64,000 nucleotides of DNA. It comes from Hydrogenophaga sp. Its GTDB lineage: Bacteria > Pseudomonadota > Gammaproteobacteria > Burkholderiales > Burkholderiaceae_C. Under the pieces are notes generated by a model, which saw nothing but the letters and a program-made list of their open reading frames with translations, made no database searches and was not told the DNA's origin. This document shows, one piece after another, positions 44,831-51,797 of this stretch. The stretch is from assembly GCF_030651625.1 (NCBI RefSeq), contig NZ_JAUSCF010000039.1, positions 186,001 through 250,000 on the forward strand, written 5' to 3'. Made by a program: the position numbers and the translations under genes. Every line of letters starts with the position of its first letter. Position 1 is the first letter of the stretch.

Positions 44831-45066
44831 GGTGCGTGAGCGAGCGGATGGACAGGCTGTATTGTCCGCCTGCGCTCAGACGCGCTGAGAACTGACGCAG
44901 ATCAACGAGGATGTAAGCGCAGGTATCGCCAGCCTGAAACGAACAGAACACCGCACCGCCCGGTGTTACGCTGAGACATCGAGAGCAACGGGTATGCTGA
45001 CCACCGACCAGTGGCGCACCCACTTCCCCCGGCCCCCGCGCCGGTACATCAACAGAAAGGCAGAAC

Positions 45067-45423
45067 ATGCAAGTACAAGTGAACACCGACGACCACATCC
45101 ACGGCGGCGAGTCTCTGGCCAAATGGGTCAACGACGAAGCCATCAGCCGCCTGAGCCGGTTCCGTGATCACATCACCCGCGTGGAGGTGTTCATGACCGA
45201 CCTCGACGGCAGCAAATCGGGCGTGAAAGACAAACGCTGCCGCCTCGAAGCCCGCGTGGCCAACCGCCAGCCGGTCAACGTCACCGCCGACGCCGACAAG
45301 ATGGCTGCTGCCTTTGTCGATGCGGTGGACAAGCTCATCCGCGCCCTGGACACCGAACTGGGCCGCGTCAAAGACCGCAACGGTCGCGACACCATCCGCA
45401 ACGCGGATCAGAGCGGCGACTGA
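45067..45423 (+). CDS. Ribosome hibernation factor (HPF/RaiA family)
   Basis: A 118-residue protein of the HPF/YfiA fold with the N-terminal MQVQVNTDDHIHGGESLAKW, RVEVFMTDLDG, and a lysine/arginine face (KDKRCRLEARVANRQP). A GAAAGG site precedes the ATG. Such proteins bind the 30S subunit to store inactive ribosomes under stress or stationary phase. The N-terminal HIHGGE and the overall length make it a divergent short form rather than canonical long HPF. It converges with the mscS-like gene. Confidence 0.85.
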   Translation: MQVQVNTDDHIHGGESLAKWVNDEAISRLSRFRDHITRVEVFMTDLDGSKSGVKDKRCRLEARVANRQPVNVTADADKMAAAFVDAVDKLIRALDTELGRVKDRNGRDTIRNADQSGD

Positions 45424-45443
45424 ACCTGCTCTTCGCCGCCGGT

Positions 45444-46556
45444 TCAAGCAGGGCTGGCGGCCTCCCCGGTGCGGCCGTCTCCGGCCCCGGCACCGGACGC
45501 CCCCTCCAGCGCCACCTCGGCCCGCTGGCGCGGCAGAAACTGCGGGTACTCCCGCTGCATGAAATCCACCAGGTATTCGCGCACGTGGCAGCGCAGGTCC
45601 CAGCCGGCCGGCGCGGATGCCGAGGTGACCAGGCAGCGCAGTTGCATGGCGCGCTCGCCGGCCTCTGTCACCTGCAGCAGGGCAAAGCGCTTGTCCCAGT
45701 GTTCAGACGTTTCGCAGGCGCGTTGCAAGGCTTCGCGAAGCGGCGCCAGCGGCATGCGGTAGTCCACCCAGAGGAACACGGTGCCGATGAGTTCGGAGGT
45801 GTTGCGGGTCCAGTTCTGGAAGGGCTTCTCGATCCAGTATTGCAGCGGCACCACCAGCCGGCGCTGGTCCCAGATGCGCACCACCACATAGGTGCCGGTG
45901 ATTTCCTCGATCACACCCCATTCGCCTTCCACGATCACCACGTCGTCGATGCGGATGGGCTGGCTGATGCCGATCTGCAGGCCCGCGATCAGGTTGCCCA
46001 GCACAGGCCGCGCGGCAAAGCCCGCCACCAGCCCCAGCACCCCGGCCGAAGCCAGCAGGCTCGTTCCCACCTGCCGCACCGCCGGGAAGGTCATGAGCAT
46101 CAGCGACACGCCGATCAACACCACCAGGCCCTGCAGCACCCGCGAGAGCACCAGAGTCTGGGTGCGGATGCGGCGCGCGGCCAGGTTGTCGGCCACCGAC
46201 ACCGGGTTCGCGTCCATCACGCCACGGGCCGCCCCGTGCACCACACGCGCCAGCAGCCAGGTCAGCGTGGCCATCAGGAACAGCCCAATCCAGTGTTGCA
46301 GGGTGGCCACCCAGCTCACGTCGGCCGATACCGGGTGCCACACGAAATTCAGCGCCAGAAGCAGCAGAGCCAGCCGGGCCGGCGCACGGATGGCAGAACC
46401 CACGGCAGCGGCCACGGGCGCCTTGCGTGTGGCGCGCAGGTAGACGCGCTTGCCGAAGCGGTACGCCAGATCGGCGATCAGCAGGGCCAGCAGTGAGGCC
46501 CCCAGTGTGGGCAGCCAGGCCTGCCACGCAGGGTCGATCCAGGTCGGGTAGGTCAT
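45444..46556 (-). CDS. Small-conductance mechanosensitive channel (MscS family)
   Basis: A 370-residue protein with about four or five membrane helices, then the pore helix and beta domain: TSLLASAGVLGLVAGFAARP-VLGNLIAGLQIGISQPIRIDD, and VEGEWGVIEEITGTYVVVRIWD. These are the MscS hallmarks. It releases osmolytes on hypo-osmotic shock. ATG 46556 is preferred; upstream frame adds unmatched sequence. Good functional match with the osmoregulated glucan synthase further right. Confidence 0.92.
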   Translation of the reverse strand: MTYPTWIDPAWQAWLPTLGASLLALLIADLAYRFGKRVYLRATRKAPVAAAVGSAIRAPARLALLLLALNFVWHPVSADVSWVATLQHWIGLFLMATLTWLLARVVHGAARGVMDANPVSVADNLAARRIRTQTLVLSRVLQGLVVLIGVSLMLMTFPAVRQVGTSLLASAGVLGLVAGFAARPVLGNLIAGLQIGISQPIRIDDVVIVEGEWGVIEEITGTYVVVRIWDQRRLVVPLQYWIEKPFQNWTRNTSELIGTVFLWVDYRMPLAPLREALQRACETSEHWDKRFALLQVTEAGERAMQLRCLVTSASAPAGWDLRCHVREYLVDFMQREYPQFLPRQRAEVALEGASGAGAGDGRTGEAASPA

Positions 46557-46737
46557 GGCCTGATTTAGCCATATTCGTGCCAGGCGACTGTTCGAACGAA
46601 GCCTCCTGAGCCCTGGAACACGGCACCAGGGCAAGACGGCACGAATTGCCCGAGGACAGATGCTGGCGAGGATGAGAACAACCGGCCAGGCCCCACATCA
46701 GCCAGGACTGGTCTCCATTCCGGTCCTTACGTCGTCA

Positions 46738-47046
46738 TCAACCTCCCAGTCTGCGAAGCTTTTCGCGCGCGATGGCAAGCTCCTGCTCCAGTTCGGCAAC
46801 CAGTGATGCCAGTTCCGGCACCGCGTCAAAATCGCGTTCCAGACTGGCCATGCGTCTCACCCGTCGAATGTCACTGGCATTGAAGTGCGGTGTTTCGCCA
46901 GACGCCGGCATCTCCGGTGCCAGCAGCCCTTCCTCCATGCGCTGGCACACCCACACCTCGCTCACGCCGGTCATGCGGCACAGCTGATCCAGATCCAGCC
47001 AGGTTTCGTCCAGAACCACTTCCACACGACAGATTTCCTGTTTCAT
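46738..47046 (-). CDS. cbpM: Chaperone modulatory protein CbpM
   Basis: A 102-residue MerR-like helix-turn-helix modulator: LDLDQLCRMTGVSEVWVCQRMEEGLL followed by a helical tail (LVAELEQELAIAREKLRRL). CbpM binds the J domain of CbpA and inhibits it. It starts in an ATGA overlap with the cbpA stop, as in other bacteria. Confidence 0.9.
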   Translation of the reverse strand: MKQEICRVEVVLDETWLDLDQLCRMTGVSEVWVCQRMEEGLLAPEMPASGETPHFNASDIRRVRRMASLERDFDAVPELASLVAELEQELAIAREKLRRLGG

Positions 47047-48044
47047 CTTGAAGCTCCTTCAGACTGTCGCTCCTGCTCCGCTGCGTGAACTTTGCGGGCG
47101 TCAAAGTCGGACAGGGTGCTGGCCATCTGTTCGTAGAAGTCCTTGGCGCGGGGGTCGTACGCGCTGGGCAGAACCACCCGCACCTTCAGGTCCAGATCGC
47201 CCGGCGCCTTCGCTGGCAGCCCCTTGCCACGCACCGTGATCGTCTGCCCGCTCTGTGTCCCGGCCGGCACCCGGACCTTGAGCGAGCTGCCATCGGGCAA
47301 GCCCACCGCCACCACCGCACCCAGCGCGGCCTCCCATGGCGCCAGCGGCAGCGTCATGACCAGGTCAGCACCCTCGACCTGAAAGCGCGGATGCGGCTGG
47401 AAATGCACCTCCAGAAACAGATCGCCTGCTGGCGCACCCCCGTGCCCGGGTGATCCCTGTCCCGCCAGGCGAATCAACTGCCCCGCCTTCACACCCGGCG
47501 GTATGGCGACCTCAAGGGTTCGTTCAACCAGCTCCACGCGGCCTTGTGCATCGATCTGTGGCGACTTGAGCGTCAGCAGGCGCTTCGCGCCCCGCCAGGC
47601 GTCTTCGATGTCGAGCAAAATCTTGGCGTGGTGATCCTCACCGCGAGCCTTGAACCCGGCCGATCCCTGGGCGCCACGGCCTTGCTGTCGAGCCTGTCGT
47701 CCCATCCGACCGAACAGTTCTTCAAAAAAGTCGCTGTGGTCGGCACCGCCCGCGCCATCTGCGCTTCGGCCCCTGAACTCGAAGCCTGCGTCCCAGTCGG
47801 GTGGCGGTGTGAAGTTTTCACCGGCATGGTGGCCTGTGCCGATGGCGTCGTAAGCGGCGCGCTTTTCAACATCGGACAGCACGTCGTTGGCCTCGTTGAC
47901 CTCACTCATGCGGTCGGAAGCATCCGGCTCCTTGCTCACGTCCGGATGGTACTTTCGAGCCAGTTTTCGATAGGCCTTCTTGATGTCCTCGGCACTGGCG
48001 TCGCGTGCCACCCCCAGCGTCGCGTAGTAGTCCTTGAATTTCAC
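47043..48044 (-). CDS. cbpA: DnaJ-like co-chaperone CbpA
   Basis: A 333-residue class II J protein: J domain with KKAYRKLARKYHPDVSKEPD (HPD motif about residue 33), a Gly/Phe-Asp-rich linker with DHSDFFEELFGRMG, and two C-terminal substrate-binding beta domains (VAIPPGVKAGQLIRLAGQG, LPLAPWEAALGAVV). It stimulates DnaK and can bind DNA in E. coli. Operon with cbpM. Confidence 0.95.
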   Translation of the reverse strand: MKFKDYYATLGVARDASAEDIKKAYRKLARKYHPDVSKEPDASDRMSEVNEANDVLSDVEKRAAYDAIGTGHHAGENFTPPPDWDAGFEFRGRSADGAGGADHSDFFEELFGRMGRQARQQGRGAQGSAGFKARGEDHHAKILLDIEDAWRGAKRLLTLKSPQIDAQGRVELVERTLEVAIPPGVKAGQLIRLAGQGSPGHGGAPAGDLFLEVHFQPHPRFQVEGADLVMTLPLAPWEAALGAVVAVGLPDGSSLKVRVPAGTQSGQTITVRGKGLPAKAPGDLDLKVRVVLPSAYDPRAKDFYEQMASTLSDFDARKVHAAEQERQSEGASR

Positions 48045-48441
48045 TCGTTACCCCTTTGCTGACAGGTCAGATCACTTCCAGGGCAAGGGCCAGGAAAGCG
48101 CCTTGCGCGCCCTCGCTGCGCAGTGGAGCCATTGACCCCCCAAGGTGGCCACCATGCGGCTCACGGACGAAGCATGGGAGCTGGTGGTGGCGAACGACTG
48201 GTTGTGCATGAAGGCGCTGTCTCAGCCGCGAGAAGAGCCATTGTCCACGCATTCCGTGCCGCCCCTCGAGTTGTCGCTGATCAAGCCTCACCCTTGGCCC
48301 CGCGCAGCTGCCACAGTATGGCCGCGCTACATAGAGGGCCTGCATCCCGTCAGGTGCGGAACCGCACAGACATCGCCTCGCCAGAAAGAGAAGATATGCG
48401 AATGCGCATACGTCATGCGCAGTCAATTCAAGGAGTCACTC
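48045..48441. promoter_or_regulatory. Divergent control region upstream of cbpA and csbD genes, with an inverted repeat
   Basis: About 400 bases with no supported gene. GTGCGG-AA-CCGCAC (48354-48367) is a perfect 6-base inverted repeat that shares the core CGGAACCG with a palindrome upstream of the Crp/Fnr gene at 50875-51639. A palindrome-like run (GCGAATGCGCATACGTCATGCGC parts) lies between 48398 and 48421. These may be operators for the stress genes on either side. Confidence 0.45.
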
Positions 48442-48657
48442 ATGAACTGGGACACGATACAAGGCAACTGGAAGCAACTCACCGGCCAGGCCAAACAGAA
48501 GTGGGGCAAGCTCACCGATGACGACCTGCAAGTGGTGGCCGGCCACCGTGACCAGCTCGCCGGCAAGATTCAGGAGCGTTATGGCATCGCCAAAGACGAA
48601 GCCGAAGCACAGATCAAGGACTGGGAATCCAAGTCCAGCGACGACTGGTTGAAGTGA
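48442..48657 (+). CDS. CsbD-family stress protein, first copy
   Basis: A 71-residue CsbD protein: MNWDTIQGNWKQLTGQAKQK, with the closing KDWESKSSDDWLK. An AAGGAG site precedes the ATG. CsbD proteins are induced by general stress in many bacteria; biochemical role unknown. A related second copy follows after 28 bases. Confidence 0.92.
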   Translation: MNWDTIQGNWKQLTGQAKQKWGKLTDDDLQVVAGHRDQLAGKIQERYGIAKDEAEAQIKDWESKSSDDWLK

Positions 48658-48685
48658 CAAACCGCCACGCCACCAAGGACCGATC

Positions 48686-48901
48686 ATGACCTGGGAAACC
48701 ATTCAGCGTCACTGGCCCCATCTGGCCGGTCAAGCCAAGTTCCGCTGGGGCATGCTCTCGGGTGCCGACATCCGCAACGTGGCAGGTGACCGTGGCGAAC
48801 TCTCCGCGCGCATTCAGGAGCGCTATGGCGTGTCGTCTGAAGAGGCGCACGCCCAGGTACAAAACTGGGAAGACTCGGCGCACAGCAGCTGGTTGTATTA
48901 A
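48686..48901 (+). CDS. CsbD-family stress protein, second copy
   Basis: A 71-residue paralogue of the preceding gene (IQERYGVSSEEAHAQVQNWE versus IQERYGIAKDEAEAQIKDWE), but diverged (RWGMLSGADIRNVAGDRGEL), from a tandem duplication. It retains the length and the tryptophan positions. It ends at a GC-rich repeat that may separate it from the convergent Crp/Fnr gene. Confidence 0.88.
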   Translation: MTWETIQRHWPHLAGQAKFRWGMLSGADIRNVAGDRGELSARIQERYGVSSEEAHAQVQNWEDSAHSSWLY

Positions 48902-49152
48902 GGACACCCCCGCCGCGCTTTGCGCGCCCCCCTCCAGGGGGCACACCTTCGGACTAGGAGCCTGGGTATCGCTGGATTTGAGGCACTGCACGCCGGACAC
49001 GCCATCCAGATTTCCCCACTCCTCACATTGAATGCTCCATGAGCAGTTACAGAGTGAGATGTCTCCTTCCAGAGATACCGCCGGGCCGGCTCCGCCGGAC
49101 GACTGGTATCGCCCCCTCGAGGGGGTCGCGCAAAGCGCGGCGGGGGTGCCTC
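48901..49152. repeat. Inverted pair of GC-rich repeats (partial copies 3 and 4)
   Basis: ACACCCCCGCCGCGCTTTGC at 48904 onward, with GCGCCCCCCTCCAGGGGGC, is matched in reverse complement at 49109-49150 (CCCCCTCGAGGGGGTCGCGC then AAAGCGCGGCGGGGGTG). The arms are about 45 bases long and 150-160 bases apart. They share the CCCCCTC-GAGGGGG core with the repeats at 14419 and 25392. They lie between convergent genes and could act as a bidirectional terminator. The 49151-49153 end abuts the Crp/Fnr stop. Confidence 0.7.
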
Positions 49153-49153
49153 T

Positions 49154-49870
49154 CTACCCCCTGCGTTCGGGCATCGGCCCACCCATGAGATCGCGGTAAA
49201 TCAACTTGTCTGCGGCGTAGCAGTTGCAGGCCCGGCTTTCGAGTTGTGTTCTGTCAAGCACGGTCAGGTGGCCGCGGTGGTACTCGATCAGACCACCGTC
49301 CTGCAACTCGCCTGCAGCCAGGGTCACGCCCACTCGGCGCACGCCCAGCATCATGGCCATGAATTCCTGGGTCACGTCAAACGAATCTGACTCGGCACGG
49401 TCCTGGCTCATCAGCATCCAGCGCGCCAATCGTGGACCAATCATGTGAAAGCGTTCGCACACGGTCGCCAGTGACTGCTGGTGCAGCCGCACCAGCAGCG
49501 TGCGATTGAGCAGGTCATGCAATTCGGGAATGGCTTCGCTGCAAGTGCGCAGGGTGTCAGCCGCCATGCGCCAGCAGGTGCCATGCCCTTGCACCACGGC
49601 GCGCCAGGGGGTCTTGGACAGCCCCAGAATCAGTTCAGCGCCCAGCATGGACTCATACCCAACCATACCCACCTCCAGGGTGGGATGGCTGGGCACGTCA
49701 ATCACCTGTGAAATGAAACCATCGCGCGGAAAGTAGGCATGGGTGAGCGTCGTCTCTCTCTCGCTCAGTTGAGCAGACAACACCAGATCGAACGGTTCGC
49801 ACTGCGCCATGAAGTGCTTGCGAGCAGATTGGGGCAGTTGCAGCAGCAGGTGGTTTTCGCGGGTGGACAC
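49154..49870 (-). CDS. Crp/Fnr-type transcriptional regulator, copy 1
   Basis: A 238-residue regulator with an N-terminal cyclic-nucleotide-binding fold lacking obvious cAMP or cluster ligands, and a C-terminal winged helix (DVTQEFMAMMLGVRRVGVTLA). It has a CNCY motif near the end (SRACNCYAADKLIYRDL). It is the most diverged of three similar regulators in this window. Ligand and targets unknown. From 49871 to 50058 no gene is supported. Confidence 0.87.
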   Translation of the reverse strand: MSTRENHLLLQLPQSARKHFMAQCEPFDLVLSAQLSERETTLTHAYFPRDGFISQVIDVPSHPTLEVGMVGYESMLGAELILGLSKTPWRAVVQGHGTCWRMAADTLRTCSEAIPELHDLLNRTLLVRLHQQSLATVCERFHMIGPRLARWMLMSQDRAESDSFDVTQEFMAMMLGVRRVGVTLAAGELQDGGLIEYHRGHLTVLDRTQLESRACNCYAADKLIYRDLMGGPMPERRG

Positions 49871-50058
49871 GGGGGGTTCAAGGTTGGTGAAGTGCGGAAT
49901 CTGGTCTTCGTCATTCCACCCACTGCAGCGTCAAAGGGGGAAGCAAGCCAGTGTGGGCAGCCCTCACCGCTCGCACAGTCTGCCAACCCACACAACACCA
50001 AAAAAAAGCGCTGTTCAGCAAAAAAAAGTCTGCCCTCCGCACCCGCCCGCAAGCGTGA

Positions 50059-50565
50059 TCACGCCATGCGTTCGGGCACTTCCACCAGAGTCAGGTCGCG
50101 GCGGTGGGTCTTGCGGTACATCGCCATGCGCTGCCCCAGGGCCAGGGTGTCCAGGCCGGCAGAGCGCGCCGCTTCAAACAGCACCGCCTGCTCCTGGTCC
50201 ATGCTGGGCAACACGCAGTCACCGATCAGGCGCACCAGTCGGTCGTAGTCGGGGTGGTCGGGTTCCAGCTCGTCCAGCCAGGAAATCAGGTCAAGCAGGC
50301 GTTTGTGGTTGCAGAACGCCGCACTGGCGTCGGTGTCTTGTGGAATCACCGAGCGCACCAGCGGGTAAAAGATCTCTTCTTCCAGGCGGGCATGCAGCGT
50401 GAGTGTGTCGCAAAGGCTGTCCACAATGGCCGCCTTTTCGCCATACCCTCTGGTCCCTAGCGCACGCGCCCGCTCGAATGCGCGCAACAACTGCTTGATG
50501 GACCGGTGTTCGCCGTGGAGCTGGTCGAGCCCGTCGCGCAGACGGGCCACGGAAATGCATCTCAT
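50059..50565 (-). CDS. Hemerythrin-like (HHE) protein with incomplete ligand set
   Basis: A 168-residue four-helix HHE protein: LHGEHRSIKQLL, LTLHARLEEEIFYPLV, and FCNHKRLLDLISW carry expected di-iron ligands. The fourth helix, normally HxxxExxxFP, reads SMDQEQAVLFEAA and lacks the histidine. It may bind metal differently or act in regulation. HHE proteins bind oxygen, iron or NO. It lies between two Crp/Fnr-type genes on the same strand. Confidence 0.85.
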   Translation of the reverse strand: MRCISVARLRDGLDQLHGEHRSIKQLLRAFERARALGTRGYGEKAAIVDSLCDTLTLHARLEEEIFYPLVRSVIPQDTDASAAFCNHKRLLDLISWLDELEPDHPDYDRLVRLIGDCVLPSMDQEQAVLFEAARSAGLDTLALGQRMAMYRKTHRRDLTLVEVPERMA

Positions 50566-50593
50566 GTCAATGTCCTCTGTTGTGGCTGCGCGT

Positions 50594-50764
50594 TCAGGAC
50601 CGGCATCCGAAGGAGGTCAGCGGCTTGGACTGCACCCGCAAAGGCGCACGCGCCGGGGCGACCGGAACGTTGCGCTCGGGCACCACGGCAGTCTGGCCAT
50701 CCAAGGGCGGCGGCTTGACATCAGAAAGAGGTTTTGGTTTTGGGGCGTTGGCGAGTTCGATCAT
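50594..50764 (-). CDS. Small Pro/Lys-rich protein
   Basis: A 56-residue protein, ATG 50764 preceded by an AAGGA site 7 bases away. Composition is rich in Pro, Val, Ala and Lys (APKPKPLSDVKPPPLDG, VPERNVPVAPARAP). No signal, membrane helix or domain is recognised; it is probably disordered. It is encoded between a Crp/Fnr-type regulator and the hemerythrin gene, 28 bases before the latter, so is probably co-transcribed. Confidence 0.6.
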   Translation of the reverse strand: MIELANAPKPKPLSDVKPPPLDGQTAVVPERNVPVAPARAPLRVQSKPLTSFGCRS

Positions 50765-50874
50765 GGTCGTTTTCCTTGGGACTTGTGGCGGCACAGCGCC
50801 AGCGCCTCTATGTGTAACCGCCTCCCGCCTGCTGGTCTGTTCGTTTTCGCACAAAGCAACATGGCGTTCGGCCT

Positions 50875-51639
50875 TCACGTGGCCTGCAAGTCAGGCAGCA
50901 GCCTGTCGTACTCGTTTTTCACAACCTGGTAACACTCGCAGGTCCGACTTTCAAGGCCCGCGCGGTCCAGTACGGTGATGTGGCCTCGCGCGTACTTGAT
51001 CAGGCCGGTGTTTTGCAGCTTGAGCGCGGCCTCGGTGACGCCTTCTCGGCGCACGCCGAGCATGTTGGAAATCAGTTCCTGCGTCATCACCAGCTCGACG
51101 CCGTACATTCGGTCCAGGCTCAGCAGCAGCCAGCGGCAGAGTTGCTGGTCCAGCGTGTGGTGGCGGTTGCACACGGCGGTCTGGCTCATCTGGGTGATGA
51201 GCGCCTGGATGAAGCGCAGCATGAGGTGCATCACCGGTCCGGAACGATCGAACTCGCCTTTCATGGCCTCGGCCCGCAGGCGGTAGCCCTTGCCGGCGCT
51301 TTGCACCACCGCCCGGGTGGGTGTGGTGCCGCCACCCATCATGATGGATATGCCCACCACCCCTTCAAAGCCGACCACAGCGATTTCCGCCGAGGCGCCG
51401 TCTTCCAGCACGTACAGGAGGGAAACAATTGCGCTGGTGGGAAAATACACGTAAGACATGGATGCGCCGGACTCGTGCAGCACCTTGCCCAGCGGCAGGT
51501 CGATCAGCTCCAGTTGGGACGACCAGCGGTCCCACTCAGCGGGGGGCAAGGCGGCCAGCAACTGGTTCTGCCTCGGATCGGGTTTGAGATCTGTCTCCAC
51601 GGTGGCCAAGGGTGCGGGCATGCTGGGTGCGTGGGGCAT
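50875..51639 (-). CDS. Crp/Fnr-type transcriptional regulator, copy 2
   Basis: A 254-residue regulator. ATG 51639 is chosen for its AAGGAG site; the frame is open upstream. Features are the sensory jelly roll (SYVYFPTSAIVSLLYVLEDG), AVVGFEGVVG, dimer helix, and winged helix TQELISNMLGVRREGVTEAA. It lacks N-terminal FNR cluster cysteines, but ends with the conserved TCECYQVVKNEYDRLLPDL. It closely resembles copy 3 at 62511. A perfect palindrome lies about 105 bases upstream. Confidence 0.92.
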   Translation of the reverse strand: MPHAPSMPAPLATVETDLKPDPRQNQLLAALPPAEWDRWSSQLELIDLPLGKVLHESGASMSYVYFPTSAIVSLLYVLEDGASAEIAVVGFEGVVGISIMMGGGTTPTRAVVQSAGKGYRLRAEAMKGEFDRSGPVMHLMLRFIQALITQMSQTAVCNRHHTLDQQLCRWLLLSLDRMYGVELVMTQELISNMLGVRREGVTEAALKLQNTGLIKYARGHITVLDRAGLESRTCECYQVVKNEYDRLLPDLQAT

Positions 51640-51742
51640 GGTCTCGTTGCTCCTTAGGGGCCATGAATCCTTTTCATGGAATCTTGGCCGTGACATGCCT
51701 ATGCAAGGCAAAGTGACATGCTCGCCGGATTCTGCGAGCTTG

Positions 51743-51762
51743 TATGTTCGGAACCGAACATA
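51743..51762. promoter_or_regulatory. 20-base palindrome upstream of Crp/Fnr copy 2
   Basis: TATGTTCGG-AA-CCGAACATA is a perfect inverted repeat with 9-base arms. It lies about 105 bases before the regulator start and beside the 3' end of the glucan synthase gene (stop near 51798). It shares CGGAACCG with the repeat at 48354-48367. Likely an operator, perhaps autoregulatory. Confidence 0.55.
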
Positions 51763-51797
51763 GCTTACGCCCTTGCACTGGTCTTGTCCGGCTTTCT

